Shown here: piece by piece, positions 39,388 through 48,185 of the stretch | How positions within the stretch are numbered: the stretch's first letter is position 1 | Layout: the number at the start of each line of letters is the position of its first letter | Notes under the pieces: model-generated | Told to the model about the DNA's origin: nothing | What the model saw: the letters and a program-made list of their open reading frames with translations, nothing else | Database searches by the model: none | Source of the DNA: Pengzhenrongella frigida | Lineage (GTDB): Bacteria; Actinomycetota; Actinomycetes; Actinomycetales; Cellulomonadaceae | DNA length: 64,000 nucleotides | NCBI RefSeq assembly: GCF_004168625.1 | Contig: NZ_SDWW01000019.1 | Location: 1-64,000, forward strand | Direction: 5' to 3' | Program-made: the position numbers and the translations under genes

Positions 39388-40185
39388 TCAGTCCAGCGCG
39401 CGGGCGAACTCGGCGAGGTGCGCGCAGAACGTGCGCGGGTCGGCGGTGTGCAGCCGGGCGACGGTCGCCCCCGGCCCGACCTTGACGGCCAGGTCGGTCG
39501 GCCCGAGCGTGGCGAAAGCGTGCTCGTCGGTCGTGTCGTCACCCGCGTAGAGCACGACGGCGGCGCCCAGCTCGGTCCGCAGGGCGGCCAGGGCGTCGCC
39601 CTTGGAGGCCAGGACGACGGCGATCTCGACGACGTCCTTGCCGTGCAACGCGGCGATGCCGAGCGAGTCGGCCAGGGCGAGGCCCTGCGCCGTCGCGGCC
39701 CGAGCGACGTCGGGCGCGGCCATCCGGGTGTGCAGCACCGCGGCGGCCGGCTTGTGCTGGACCCAGACGCCGTCCCGACCGCGGGCCGCGGCGGTCAGCC
39801 CGGCGCCGACGGCGACGAGCAGCTCGGCCTGGTCGGGGTCGAGGCGGATCGCGTCGCGTTCGAGGCCGTAGGTGCCGACCCGACCGCGCTCGTTCCCATG
39901 ACTGCCGATCAGGACGGTGCCCACCGGCGCACCGGCGCGGCGGTGCAGGTCGACCACGGAGCGGCCCGAGACGAGGGCGAGCAGCACCCCCGGGGTCCGG
40001 GCGAGGCGGGCCAGGGCGTCCGCGGCGGCGGGCAGCATCCGGGAGTCGTCCGGGTCGTCGACGAGCGGCGCGAGCGTGCCGTCGAAGTCGAGCGCGACGA
40101 GCAGCGGGCGGCGCTCCGGGTCGTCGGCGAGGGCCGCGAGCGCGGCGCCGAGCTCGCCGTCGGCCGTGGCGGGCGCGGCCGTCAT
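39388..40185 (-). CDS. otsB: trehalose-6-phosphate phosphatase
   Basis: A 265-residue HAD-superfamily phosphatase that releases trehalose from trehalose-6-phosphate. HAD motif 1 is LDFDGTLAPLV (nucleophile Asp), motif 2 is LVSGRS, and motif 4 is YAGDDTTDE. The ATG at 40185 overlaps the otsA stop by 4 bp, so OtsA and OtsB are translationally coupled. Confidence 0.95.
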   Translation of the reverse strand: MTAAPATADGELGAALAALADDPERRPLLVALDFDGTLAPLVDDPDDSRMLPAAADALARLARTPGVLLALVSGRSVVDLHRRAGAPVGTVLIGSHGNERGRVGTYGLERDAIRLDPDQAELLVAVGAGLTAAARGRDGVWVQHKPAAAVLHTRMAAPDVARAATAQGLALADSLGIAALHGKDVVEIAVVLASKGDALAALRTELGAAVVLYAGDDTTDEHAFATLGPTDLAVKVGPGATVARLHTADPRTFCAHLAEFARALD

Positions 40186-41609
40186 CGGTGCACCGGGTTC
40201 TGCGGGACGGCGCCCAGGACCGCGAGGAACGACTGGGACCACTTCTCGACGTCGTCGGCCAGGACCCGGCGGCGCAGCCGGCGCATGCGCTTGCGCTGCT
40301 CGCGGTAGTCCATCTCGACGGCCGACACGATCCGGTCCTTCATCCCGTCGATGTCGTGCGGGTTGACGAACACCGACCCGGCGAGCTCGTCGGCGGCGCC
40401 GGTGAACTCGGACAGCACCAGCACCCCGCGCTCGTCGGAGCGCGCCGCGACGTACTCCTTCGCGACAAGGTTCATGCCGTCGCGCAGGGCGGTCACGAGC
40501 ATGACGTCGGCCGCGAGGTACAGCGCGGCCATCTCCTCGGGCGGGTAGGAGTGGTGCAGGTACCGGATCGGCTGGCAGCCGAGGTGCCCGTACTCGCCGT
40601 TGATCCGGCCGACCAGCAGCTCGACGTCCTCGCGCAGCTGCTGGTAGGCGCCCACGTTCTCGCGGCTCGGGCTCGCGACCTGGATCAAGGTCACCTTCGG
40701 CACGGTGAGGCGGCCGTCCTGGAGCAGCTCACCGAAGGCCTTGATCCGGTGTCGGATGCCCTTGGTGTAGTCGAGGCGGTCGACGCCGAGGAGGAGCACG
40801 TCCGGGCTGCCGACCTCCTCGCGGATCTCGAGCGCGCGCTTGGCGACCGCGGGGCTGCGGGCCAGGTCGTCGAAGTGTCCGGAGTCGATGGAGATCGGGA
40901 AGGCCGCTGCGCGCACGTGGCGCCGCCCGCCGTCCTCCTCGGTCATGGTGATGACCTCGCCGCGCGTGGTCAGGTCCGTGAACCGACGCACCGAGCGCAC
41001 GAAGTTCGCGGCGTCGCTCGTGCGCTGGAAGCCGATCAGGTCCGCACCGAGCAGCCCGTGGACCACCTGGCTGCGCCACGGCAGCTGCGCGAAGATCTCG
41101 AGCGCGGGGAACGGGATGTGGTTGAAGAACCCGATCCGCAGGTCCGGGCGCAGCTCACGCAGGAGTGCGGGGACCAGCTGGAGCTGGTAGTCGTGCACCC
41201 AGACGATCGCGCCGGGCGCGGCCTGCGCGGCGGCCGCCTCGGCGAAGCGCCGGTTCACCTGTCGGTACGCGTCCCACCACAGCCGGTGGTAGGTGGGCTT
41301 CTCGATCACGTCGTGATAGAGCGGCCAGAGGGTGTCGTTGGCGAAGCCCTCGTAGTACAGCTCGATGTCCGACTCGGACAGCGCGACCGGCACGAGGTGG
41401 ACGTCGTCGACGTCGAACGGGTCGGGCGCGAGGTCGGGCGCGCCCGACCAGCCGACCCACGCACCGGCGGCCCCCTGCATGACGGGCGCGAGCGCCGTGA
41501 CCAGCCCACCGGGCGACCGTGTCCAGCTCAGCTCGCCCTCGTCCGAGATGGAGATGTCCACCGGAAGTCGGTTGGCCACGACGACCAAGTCGTACTCTGC
41601 CTCGCTCAC
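40182..41609 (-). CDS. otsA: trehalose-6-phosphate synthase
   Basis: A 475-residue GT20 glycosyltransferase that makes trehalose-6-phosphate from UDP- or GDP-glucose and glucose-6-phosphate. Motifs include [42 protein letters not shown] and [14 protein letters not shown]. It starts with GTG at 41609 preceded by AAGGGG; a TAGCCT hexamer about 30 nt upstream may be the -10. Divergent from the Ser/Thr kinase gene (93-bp gap). Trehalose protects against osmotic and drying stress. Confidence 0.96.
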   Translation of the reverse strand: MSEAEYDLVVVANRLPVDISISDEGELSWTRSPGGLVTALAPVMQGAAGAWVGWSGAPDLAPDPFDVDDVHLVPVALSESDIELYYEGFANDTLWPLYHDVIEKPTYHRLWWDAYRQVNRRFAEAAAAQAAPGAIVWVHDYQLQLVPALLRELRPDLRIGFFNHIPFPALEIFAQLPWRSQVVHGLLGADLIGFQRTSDAANFVRSVRRFTDLTTRGEVITMTEEDGGRRHVRAAAFPISIDSGHFDDLARSPAVAKRALEIREEVGSPDVLLLGVDRLDYTKGIRHRIKAFGELLQDGRLTVPKVTLIQVASPSRENVGAYQQLREDVELLVGRINGEYGHLGCQPIRYLHHSYPPEEMAALYLAADVMLVTALRDGMNLVAKEYVAARSDERGVLVLSEFTGAADELAGSVFVNPHDIDGMKDRIVSAVEMDYREQRKRMRRLRRRVLADDVEKWSQSFLAVLGAVPQNPVHR

Positions 41610-41702
41610 ACATCACCCCTTGACGTTTCCTTGAGGCTATCCCGAACGGCCGTACCGGGGCGCCGACGCGGGCCCCGGCCGTGCGGCGGCTAGCGTGCTC
41701 CC

Positions 41703-43463
41703 ATGGAACGGATGGGCCTGGCGCCGGGGTCGGAGGTCGGCGGATACCGGATCGTCGCACCGCTCGGCTCGGGCGGGATGGGGACGGTCTACCGCGCCGT
41801 CGACGGCGGCGGGAAGACGGTCGCGCTGAAGCTGCTGCACCCGCACATCGACGTGGACCCGGTGGCCCGGGACCGGTTGCGCCGTGAGGTCGCGGCCCTG
41901 CAGCGCCTGCGTCACCCGGCGGTCGCCGCGGTGCTGGACGCCGAGATCGACTCCACCGAGGCCTTCGTCGTGACCGAGCTCGTCGACGGCCACAACCTCG
42001 AGGAGCACGTGCGGGCCCATGGCCCGGTCCCGGCGCCCGAGCTCGCGCGGCTCGCCACCGGGCTCCGCGACGTGCTCGAGGCGGTCCACGCGGCCGGCGT
42101 CGTGCACCGCGACCTCAAGCCGAGCAACGTCCTGGTGACCGACGGCGGGCCCGTCCTGATCGACTTCGGCATCGCCCAGGCGACCGACGACGCCCAGCTC
42201 ACGTCCGGCAACCTCGTCGTCGGCACGCCCGGCTACCTCGCCCCCGAGCTGCTCGCCGACGCCGAGCCGAGCGCGGTGACGGACTGGTGGGGCTGGGCCG
42301 CGGTGCTCGCGTTCGCGGCGACCGGCCGGGCGCCGTTCGGCATCCGCCCGATGGAGGCCGTGCTCGCGCGGTCGCGGGCGGGCGACGTCGACGTGATCGG
42401 GCTCGGCCCGCTCACGGCGGGCGCCCTGAGCGCGGCGCTGGATCCCGATCCGAGCCTGCGGGCCCTGCCCGACGACGTCGTGGCCGACCTCACCGAGGCC
42501 GCCGAGCAGGGCGACCCGTTGCCCTCGACCCAGGTGCTCACCCGGACGGTCGGTGCCGTCCCGCCGGGTCCTCCGACGGCTGCGACGGCCGCCTTCGTCG
42601 TGCCCGACGTCGCGAACGACGGCAGGACGCGCGCGTTCGGCGCCGTCCCCCGCCAGGACGACGCAGCGGCCGTGCCGGACGCGGGGTACGGCGAGAACCC
42701 GCCGCCCAGCGTCCTGCCGGGCGCCGGGTACGGGCCGCCCCGTGATGACGAGCAGGATCACGGCGGGTCGGGCTACGGCGAGCCGGGCTACGGCCCGGCC
42801 GGCCCGCTCGAGCCACCGCCCGGCTACGTCGCCCCGCAGCCTCGCCTCCGGGTCGGGTCGGTGCTCGCGCTGGCCCTCCTCGTCATCGCCGGCGCCGCGC
42901 TCTACCCCGGCGTGACGGCCGTCGTGGCCGGGCTCGCCATCGTGCTCTTCCGGACCGTCGGATCGGCGGTCGCCGCCCTCCACACGCGCCGTGAGCGACG
43001 CGGCGGGGTGGGCCGCGCCGACGCTGCGCGGGCCGTCGCGGCGAGCCCCTGGCATCTGCTCCGCGCGCTCGTCGGGCTGGTGCCGTCGCTGCTGCTCGGG
43101 GCGAGCGTGATCGTGATCGTCGGGGGCGTGCTGTGGTGGCTGCTCGGGTCGGACCGCCTGGTGATCGGTTCGCAGGGCATCGGTGGCGGGACGGCGCCCG
43201 GCGGGGGCAACGAGCCCTGGGTGTACTCCGCGGCGCTCGCGGCCGCCATGCTCGGGGGTCTCGCGCTCGTCTGGTTCGGCCCGACGTCCCGGCTCACCCG
43301 GATCGGGGCCCGCCGCACCCTGGCGGCGCTCGCCCCGGGGAACGCCGGCGCGGTGGTCCTGGTCGTGCTCGCGCTCGTCGGCGCCGGTGCTCTCGTGGCG
43401 CTCGTCGTGACCGGCCAGGACGTGACCTGGTGGCCGCTGCCGGGCGGGCCCGAGCTGCCCTGA
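41703..43463 (+). CDS. membrane-linked Ser/Thr protein kinase, PknB-type catalytic domain
   Basis: A 586-residue protein. Residues 15-265 form a eukaryotic-type kinase: glycine loop LGSGGMGTVY, Lys43 in VALKLL, HRDLKPSN (Asp137), DFG (Asp154) and GTPGYLAPE. A Pro/Gly/Tyr-rich linker follows with AGYG/PGYG repeats. Then come four to five membrane helices (about 385-580) instead of PASTA domains, so it does not sense cell-wall fragments the PknB way. The ATG at 41703 comes 6 nt after TAGCGT (41691-41696), pointing to a leaderless transcript. Divergent from otsA. Confidence 0.9.
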   Translation: MERMGLAPGSEVGGYRIVAPLGSGGMGTVYRAVDGGGKTVALKLLHPHIDVDPVARDRLRREVAALQRLRHPAVAAVLDAEIDSTEAFVVTELVDGHNLEEHVRAHGPVPAPELARLATGLRDVLEAVHAAGVVHRDLKPSNVLVTDGGPVLIDFGIAQATDDAQLTSGNLVVGTPGYLAPELLADAEPSAVTDWWGWAAVLAFAATGRAPFGIRPMEAVLARSRAGDVDVIGLGPLTAGALSAALDPDPSLRALPDDVVADLTEAAEQGDPLPSTQVLTRTVGAVPPGPPTAATAAFVVPDVANDGRTRAFGAVPRQDDAAAVPDAGYGENPPPSVLPGAGYGPPRDDEQDHGGSGYGEPGYGPAGPLEPPPGYVAPQPRLRVGSVLALALLVIAGAALYPGVTAVVAGLAIVLFRTVGSAVAALHTRRERRGGVGRADAARAVAASPWHLLRALVGLVPSLLLGASVIVIVGGVLWWLLGSDRLVIGSQGIGGGTAPGGGNEPWVYSAALAAAMLGGLALVWFGPTSRLTRIGARRTLAALAPGNAGAVVLVVLALVGAGALVALVVTGQDVTWWPLPGGPELP

Positions 43464-43511
43464 CGTGGCGGGGCCGGGGTCAGCGCAAGGTCCGCGTCGT
43501 ACCCTGTGCGC

Positions 43512-44024
43512 ATGAGGCTGCGGCGGGGTGACGTGCGACGGGGTCGAGCCCTGCCGCCGCTCGTTGCCGCAGGCGCGCTCGCGTCGGTCGTCGGCCTCGG
43601 TGTCGCGCTGGCCGGCCCGGCGCAGTTCGCCCTGCACTCCTGCGTGCCCGGGGAGGGGCCCGTCGGCTGGCTCGGGCTGCGGCTCGCGCTCATGCGCACC
43701 TCGGTCGACTGCCCGGAGGGCACCCTCGCCGTCGGTGGGTCGGCGGCGAACAGCGCGCTCGTGGTCTTCTCGGTCGCGATGCCGACGCTGCTCGTCCACC
43801 TGCTCGCGGCCGTCTGCGGGGTGAGCCTGTCCGCCCTGCTCGCCCGGGCGGCGTCGGGCCTGCGCCGGGTGCTCCGCTCGGCCTGGCGGGCGCTGCCGGA
43901 AAGCCCCCGCGCCCCCTGGGTGGCGGCGTTCGGCGTCGTCGGGCACGAGCTCGACGTCGTGCGCCGCCGGATCGGTGACGTGGCCCACCCCGACCGTGGT
44001 CCGCCGGTGCTCTGCGCCGCCTGA
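43512..44024 (+). CDS. small membrane protein of unknown function
   Basis: A 170-residue protein with a basic N-terminus, two membrane segments (about 15-40 and 75-105) and two cysteines (HSC, VDC) in the loop between them, probably outside the membrane. That loop could form a disulfide, which fits the DsbA-like gene 49 bp downstream. I recognise no family. The ATG at 43512 is taken because TACCCT (43500-43505) ends 6 nt before it, so it is probably leaderless; a GTG at 43506 would lie inside the promoter spacer. Confidence 0.65.
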   Translation: MRLRRGDVRRGRALPPLVAAGALASVVGLGVALAGPAQFALHSCVPGEGPVGWLGLRLALMRTSVDCPEGTLAVGGSAANSALVVFSVAMPTLLVHLLAAVCGVSLSALLARAASGLRRVLRSAWRALPESPRAPWVAAFGVVGHELDVVRRRIGDVAHPDRGPPVLCAA

Positions 44025-44073
44025 TCCACGGCCGCCTCGGCCACCCCCAGACCCGACCGAAGGAACTGAAGCC

Positions 44074-44901
44074 ATGCCCAGCAACACGCCGCGCGAGTCC
44101 AAAGCGCAGCAGCGGGACGCCTCCCGCCAGAAGGCCCTCGACATGCGGGCCGCCCAGCAGAAGAAGGCCAAGCGCAGCCGACTGCTCGCGATCTCCGGGC
44201 TCGTCGCCGCCGTCGCCGTCCTCGCCATCGTCGTCGCCATGATCCTCAGCCAGGCGAAGCCCACCGCCTCGGACCTCGACGAGGAGAACCCGCTCCAGGG
44301 CATCACCGCCCCGGCGGGCGCGCTCGACAACGGCGCCATCCCGGTCGGCGCCGACGGGACGGCCGGATCGACGTCGGGCGCCGACGCCCCGACCGTTGCC
44401 GTGTACTTCGACTACCTGTGCCCGTACTGCGCGCGCTTCGAGGACGCCAACGCGGCCACGCTCGACAAGATGGCGAGCGCCGGCGAGATCACCGTGGCGT
44501 ACCACCCCATCTCGATCCTCGACCGGCTCTCGTCCGGCACCGAGTACTCCACGCGCGCGGCCCAGGCCGTGGCGTTCGTGGCCGACGCCGACCCGGAGCA
44601 CTTCGTTGCGCTCCACGAGGCACTCTTCGCGAACCAGCCCGCCGAGAACACCGCAGGGCTGAGCGACGAGGAGATCGCGGCGCTGGCGGTCGAGGTCGGC
44701 GTGCCGCAGGACATCGCGGACCAGATCGTCGCCGACGGCGGCGCGTTCACGACGTGGGTCGCCGCCGCCACGGCGCAGGGCCAGATCGATGGTGTGAGCG
44801 GGACCCCGACGATCATGATCAACGGCGAGAAGACCGCCGACACGCTCGACATCTACACCGCCGGTCCGCTCGAGGAAGCCATCCGCGCAGCGATGGGCTG
44901 A
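44074..44901 (+). CDS. membrane-anchored DsbA-like thiol oxidoreductase
   Basis: A 275-residue protein: a charged cytoplasmic tail, one membrane helix (about 34-58), a linker, and an extracellular thioredoxin fold with the active site DYLCPYCARFED and the cis-Pro loop GVSGTPTIMI. It should form or isomerise disulfides in exported proteins, which makes it a good partner for the cysteine-containing secreted proteins encoded 3-6 kb downstream. The ATG at 44074 follows GAAGGAA. Confidence 0.92.
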   Translation: MPSNTPRESKAQQRDASRQKALDMRAAQQKKAKRSRLLAISGLVAAVAVLAIVVAMILSQAKPTASDLDEENPLQGITAPAGALDNGAIPVGADGTAGSTSGADAPTVAVYFDYLCPYCARFEDANAATLDKMASAGEITVAYHPISILDRLSSGTEYSTRAAQAVAFVADADPEHFVALHEALFANQPAENTAGLSDEEIAALAVEVGVPQDIADQIVADGGAFTTWVAAATAQGQIDGVSGTPTIMINGEKTADTLDIYTAGPLEEAIRAAMG

Positions 44902-44974
44902 CGTCTGCCCGCCGCGGCGATCGGTAGGCTGTTCCGGCACCCCCGGACCGGCTTCACCGACCGTCGCGGCGCAC

Positions 44975-45051
44975 GCCTCCTTAGCTCAGTTGGCCAGAGC
45001 ACCTGTCTTGTAAACAGGGGGTCATCGGTTCGAATCCGATAGGAGGCTCCA
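44975..45051 (+). tRNA. tRNA-Thr(TGT)
   Basis: The acceptor arms GCCTCCT and AGGAGGC pair fully; discriminator T and an encoded CCA end follow. The D-arm contains AGCTCAGTTGG, the anticodon stem CCTGT/ACAGG closes loop CTTGTAA with anticodon TGT (45009-45011), and the T-arm is ATCGG-TTCGAAT-CCGAT. It reads ACA codons. No repeat of its 3' end was seen within the window, so there is no sign of an element integrated here. Confidence 0.97.
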
Positions 45052-45141
45052 CGGGCGGTCGGGCCGCGTTCGGGTGGGGTTTCACCCGCGCCTGTGCACG
45101 GTTCGCCGATGCTCATCGCCTCGATGGGATACGGGGACGTC

Positions 45142-45157
45142 TGGGTGCTATCACCCA
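45142..45157. promoter_or_regulatory. 16-bp palindrome, copy 1 (before the 67-residue gene)
   Basis: TGGGTGCTATCACCCA, extended to CGTCTGGGTG...CACCCAGACG (45138-45161). The same core with one changed base, TGGGTGCTAGCACCCA, occurs at 47544. Both are preceded by GACGT(C/A). The pair flanks a two-component gene pair, so it is a good candidate operator for that response regulator. It could also form an RNA hairpin, but there is no T-run after it. Confidence 0.75.
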
Positions 45158-45241
45158 GACGGGTGTATGTCCCTGATGTCCGCAATGAGAACCTGAAGGA
45201 CCGGTCAGGAAGGGGCCGTCGCGACTCCCTTGGGGTAGGCC

Positions 45242-45445
45242 ATGTCTCCAGACCGCGAACTTCGCATTGACATCACGAACGACGACATCCGGTTGGCCAA
45301 GGTGGCTTGGCTGACCTCCTGGGAGTCGGACGCCCCGAACGACCGGGTCTCGGACCTCTACGAGGACTACGCCGCCCTCGTCTCGGCCCAGGCCCAGCAG
45401 ATCGCCGACGGCGTGCGGCGGACCAGGCCGCGGCTCGTCGAGTAG
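45242..45445 (+). CDS. small acidic protein of unknown function
   Basis: A 67-residue protein, predicted helical and soluble, rich in Asp/Glu/Arg, with WLTSWESDAPNDRVSDLYEDYAALVSAQAQQI in the middle. I recognise no family. It stands 85 bp downstream of the first palindrome and converges on the response-regulator gene with a 7-bp gap. If the palindrome is the regulator's site, this protein is part of the regulon. Codon use looks normal for the window. Confidence 0.65.
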   Translation: MSPDRELRIDITNDDIRLAKVAWLTSWESDAPNDRVSDLYEDYAALVSAQAQQIADGVRRTRPRLVE

Positions 45446-45452
45446 GCGACCG

Positions 45453-46121
45453 TCAGGACCGTCCGGTCTCCTCGATCAGCCGCAGCGCGGCGCTGACGCG
45501 GGGGTTCCGTGCGGGATCGGAGTCGATCCGCAGGCACTGGTAGATCGCGTTGATGTGGTTCTGCACCGACTTCTCGGTGATGCCCAGGCGTTCGCCGATG
45601 CCGGCGTTCGACAGGCCCTCGGCGAGGTGGCGAAGCACGACGTACTGACGGTCCGTGAGCCGTTCGACGGCGGAGCCGGCGCGCGGTGTCATCCGGTCGA
45701 TCAGGGCCGGGTCGAGCGTGGTCTCACCCCGGGCCGACGCGCGGATCGCCGCCGCGAGCACTGCGGAGCTGGTCGACGACGTCTTCGACAGGTAGCTCCA
45801 GCCCGAGGCCACGTCGGCCGGCAGGTCGAGCAGCAGGTCCATCGCGTCGTGCGCGGAGAGCAGCAGGATGCCCAGTCCGGGTTGCTGCCGGCGCATCGTC
45901 ACGCCGAGCGAGATCCCGTTGCCGTCGGGCAGGTCGATGTCCATGACGACGACGTCGATCGTCCCGGGCCGCAGCAGCCGGTTGGCGTCGGCGACCGTGC
46001 CGACCGCCGCCACGACGCGGACGCCGGGCTCGGCACCGAGCGTGAGCTCGAGCATGTTGCGGAACAGCGGCTGGTCCTCGACGATCCCGATGCGAACGAC
46101 GGACGCGCTGTGACTGGCCAC
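45453..46121 (-). CDS. LuxR-family (NarL-type) response regulator
   Basis: A 222-residue regulator with a receiver domain (about 10-130; acidic pocket Glu-Asp in IVEDQP, phospho-Asp at about 61 in VVMDIDLPDG) and a C-terminal LuxR helix-turn-helix (about 152-195; LTDRQYVVLRHLAEGLSNAGIGERLGITEKSVQNHI). NarL proteins bind as dimers to palindromes like the two here. GTG at 46121 is the start; GATACT on the minus strand lies 7 nt upstream, so it may be leaderless. Divergent from its kinase. Confidence 0.9.
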   Translation of the reverse strand: MASHSASVVRIGIVEDQPLFRNMLELTLGAEPGVRVVAAVGTVADANRLLRPGTIDVVVMDIDLPDGNGISLGVTMRRQQPGLGILLLSAHDAMDLLLDLPADVASGWSYLSKTSSTSSAVLAAAIRASARGETTLDPALIDRMTPRAGSAVERLTDRQYVVLRHLAEGLSNAGIGERLGITEKSVQNHINAIYQCLRIDSDPARNPRVSAALRLIEETGRS

Positions 46122-46265
46122 CTGCACGAGTATCGCCGGTCGGCGGTGCCACCGGGGGACTTTGGGAGCCGCCGGGCGATCTGCCCCGATGCCAGAGGTG
46201 TCCCGTCGGGCTGGCACACTCGGTTCGTCCGGGCGCGCGTGCATCGTCCGGGCGATCCAGGGGAG

Positions 46266-47465
46266 ATGAGGACCGTGCCGCCGATCTCGGACGCCGAGGC
46301 CGATCGCCGCCGCGACACGCGTGCGGACTACCGGGCCCTGCTCGCCGGCAGTGGGCTCATCGGCGTGCTGTTCGCGATCGGCGCGGCAGCCGACTCGACC
46401 TGGCTGTACGGCCACGTGTCGCGGGACCCCGGGTCGCAGTTCGGCGGCCGCCTGCTCGCCAACATCATCCTGGGCGCCGTCGACCTCGCCGTGCTGGTCG
46501 CCCTGCGCCCCGAGCTTCGACGCGGCCGGTGGGCGCGCGGGATCACGGTGACCGCCGCGGCCGTCGTCGCAGCCGGCGCACGCGTCGCGGCGCACACCCT
46601 CCTGGGGGTCTATGCGGTCGCGACGCCCGGCACCCGGCTGGCCGAGTTCGCGAGCGGGTTCCTCATCGCGATGGCGGCGAACCTCCTCGGGATGGGCTTC
46701 CTGATCTCGCGGCAGCGGGTCCGTCGGCAGGCGCGCGCCACCGCTCTCGATGCGATCCAGTTCAAGCTTGCGGTGAGCGCGTTGCAGGGCGAGGAGATCC
46801 GGGTGCGCCGGGAGGTCGCGGAGGGTCTGCACGGCAGCCTCCAGCAGCGGCTCGTGCTGGTCACCGCCCGGATCGACGCCCTTGTCGACCGGCTCGCCGC
46901 CGGCCCCGCCACGGCCGGCGACGTCGCCAGCCTGCGTGAGATCAGCCTGACGCTCGACCGGATCCGGCAGGGCGACGTCCGCGAGATGAGCCGGATGCTC
47001 TACCCCGACGGGCTCGAGGTCGGCATGGTGCCTGCGGTCCGGAGCTTGCTCGTGCGCCTGCCCGCGTCGATCGCGACGAACCTCGTCGTCTCCGACGCCG
47101 TCCGGCGCCTCGACGACCCCGCCTCGCCCCTGCTCGCCCAGGGCGAGCGGCTGCTCGCGGTCCGGGTCGTGGAGGAGGCGGTCACCAACGCGCTGCGGCA
47201 CGGCGCGGCGACGCGGATCGAGGTGCGGCTCGCCGAGCGTGCGGGCGACTTGATCGTTGAGGTGCATGACAACGGGTGCGGCTTCGACGTCGGGGCGGTC
47301 CCGCGGTCGGGGACGGCCCGGCTCGCCGACCGGCTCTCGCTCGCCGGCGGCCGCCTCGAGATGCGGTCCGACCTGGGAACCGGCTCAGTCATCGCGGCCT
47401 CGTTCCCCGTCATGGCCCCTGTCACAGGGCCGCTCGGGTTAACCCGTTCGAGTGATGGTCGCTGA
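46266..47465 (+). CDS. NarL-type sensor histidine kinase
   Basis: A 399-residue kinase. Four membrane helices (about 25-45, 64-82, 92-115 and 126-148) form a mostly buried sensor without a large outer domain. A coiled segment leads to a HisKA_3-type dimerisation region with His189 (REVAEGLHGSLQQRLV), and the ATPase domain contains EEAVTNALRHG and VHDNGCGFD. The ATG at 46266 has GGGAG just upstream. Divergent from the LuxR response regulator, its evident partner; 221 bp before the exported-protein genes. Confidence 0.9.
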   Translation: MRTVPPISDAEADRRRDTRADYRALLAGSGLIGVLFAIGAAADSTWLYGHVSRDPGSQFGGRLLANIILGAVDLAVLVALRPELRRGRWARGITVTAAAVVAAGARVAAHTLLGVYAVATPGTRLAEFASGFLIAMAANLLGMGFLISRQRVRRQARATALDAIQFKLAVSALQGEEIRVRREVAEGLHGSLQQRLVLVTARIDALVDRLAAGPATAGDVASLREISLTLDRIRQGDVREMSRMLYPDGLEVGMVPAVRSLLVRLPASIATNLVVSDAVRRLDDPASPLLAQGERLLAVRVVEEAVTNALRHGAATRIEVRLAERAGDLIVEVHDNGCGFDVGAVPRSGTARLADRLSLAGGRLEMRSDLGTGSVIAASFPVMAPVTGPLGLTRSSDGR

Positions 47466-47543
47466 CGACCGTCGAGACCGGGTGCGGGGTTCGTCCCCTT
47501 TGCGGGAGTTCCAATGTGCCCAATTCGGACTCCCACTGACGTA

Positions 47544-47597
47544 TGGGTGCTAGCACCCAAGTCAGGACGGTGTGACAGCAAGTGGCGTCCCTACTAT
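47544..47597 (+). promoter_or_regulatory. 16-bp palindrome, copy 2, and promoter of the export module
   Basis: TGGGTGCTAGCACCCA (47544-47559) is a perfect palindrome. TACTAT at 47592-47597 is a good -10, and the palindrome centre would be near -52 from the start site, an activator position; there is no good -35 (GTGACA at 47572-47577 has only a 14-nt spacer). This fits a promoter that needs a bound response regulator. The mRNA leader to the ATG at 47687 is about 80 nt. Confidence 0.75.
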
Positions 47598-47686
47598 TCG
47601 CCACGGCTCGTACAACTCGGGCTGGGGAGGTTCCGCGCTGGCGCGAGAACCCCGCGGTTCCGATACTCACATCCCAGGAGAACACC

Positions 47687-48133
47687 ATGGCGAAGAAGCT
47701 CTCGACCACCCGCAAGGGCCTCGCGATCGGGCTGGCCGTCGTTGGCATCGCTGGGCTGTCGCTGGCCTCCGCAGCGCAGCTGAACCTGACCGGCCCGACG
47801 ACCGGGACGCTTCAGGCGGGCGTAGCCACCATCGTGAACGCCGACTGCCAGACCTCCCCGATCAGCGTCACCTTCGCTGCGCCGGTGCGCACCGGAAAGG
47901 TGTACAAGTCCGAGTCGATCGACATCACGGGCATCGATGCGGCCTGCAGCGGGAAGAACTACAAGCTCTCCGTGCTCAACGGTTCGGACGTCCTGGTGAT
48001 CACTCCGGAGCAGGGCGGAACGGTCGCGACCGTCGTGGCTCCCGCGAAGAGCGCTCTTTCCGTGAACATTTCCGGCCTCACGGCGACGTCGGTCGACACC
48101 ATCAAGTCTGTAGCGCTGACCATCTACAGCTGA
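47687..48133 (+). CDS. exported small beta-rich protein A of the SipW-like module
   Basis: A 148-residue secreted protein with a signal peptide (Lys-rich n-region, hydrophobic 12-27, likely cut in SLASAAQL). The mature part is Thr/Val/Ser-rich, predicted beta, with just two cysteines, Cys54 and Cys87, the second in ITGIDAACSGKNYKLSV. The same Cys-x-Gly and beta-strand pattern occurs in the three other exported proteins of this cluster. It lies after the regulated promoter and AGGAG, and 53 bp before the signal peptidase gene. It may be a fibre or matrix subunit like TasA/camelysin, but no sequence identity was confirmed. Confidence 0.75.
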   Translation: MAKKLSTTRKGLAIGLAVVGIAGLSLASAAQLNLTGPTTGTLQAGVATIVNADCQTSPISVTFAAPVRTGKVYKSESIDITGIDAACSGKNYKLSVLNGSDVLVITPEQGGTVATVVAPAKSALSVNISGLTATSVDTIKSVALTIYS

Positions 48134-48185
48134 CCGCTCCGCCACTTCAGAGCTGACCATCTCCGAGACCCACGCGCCCTCCGCG

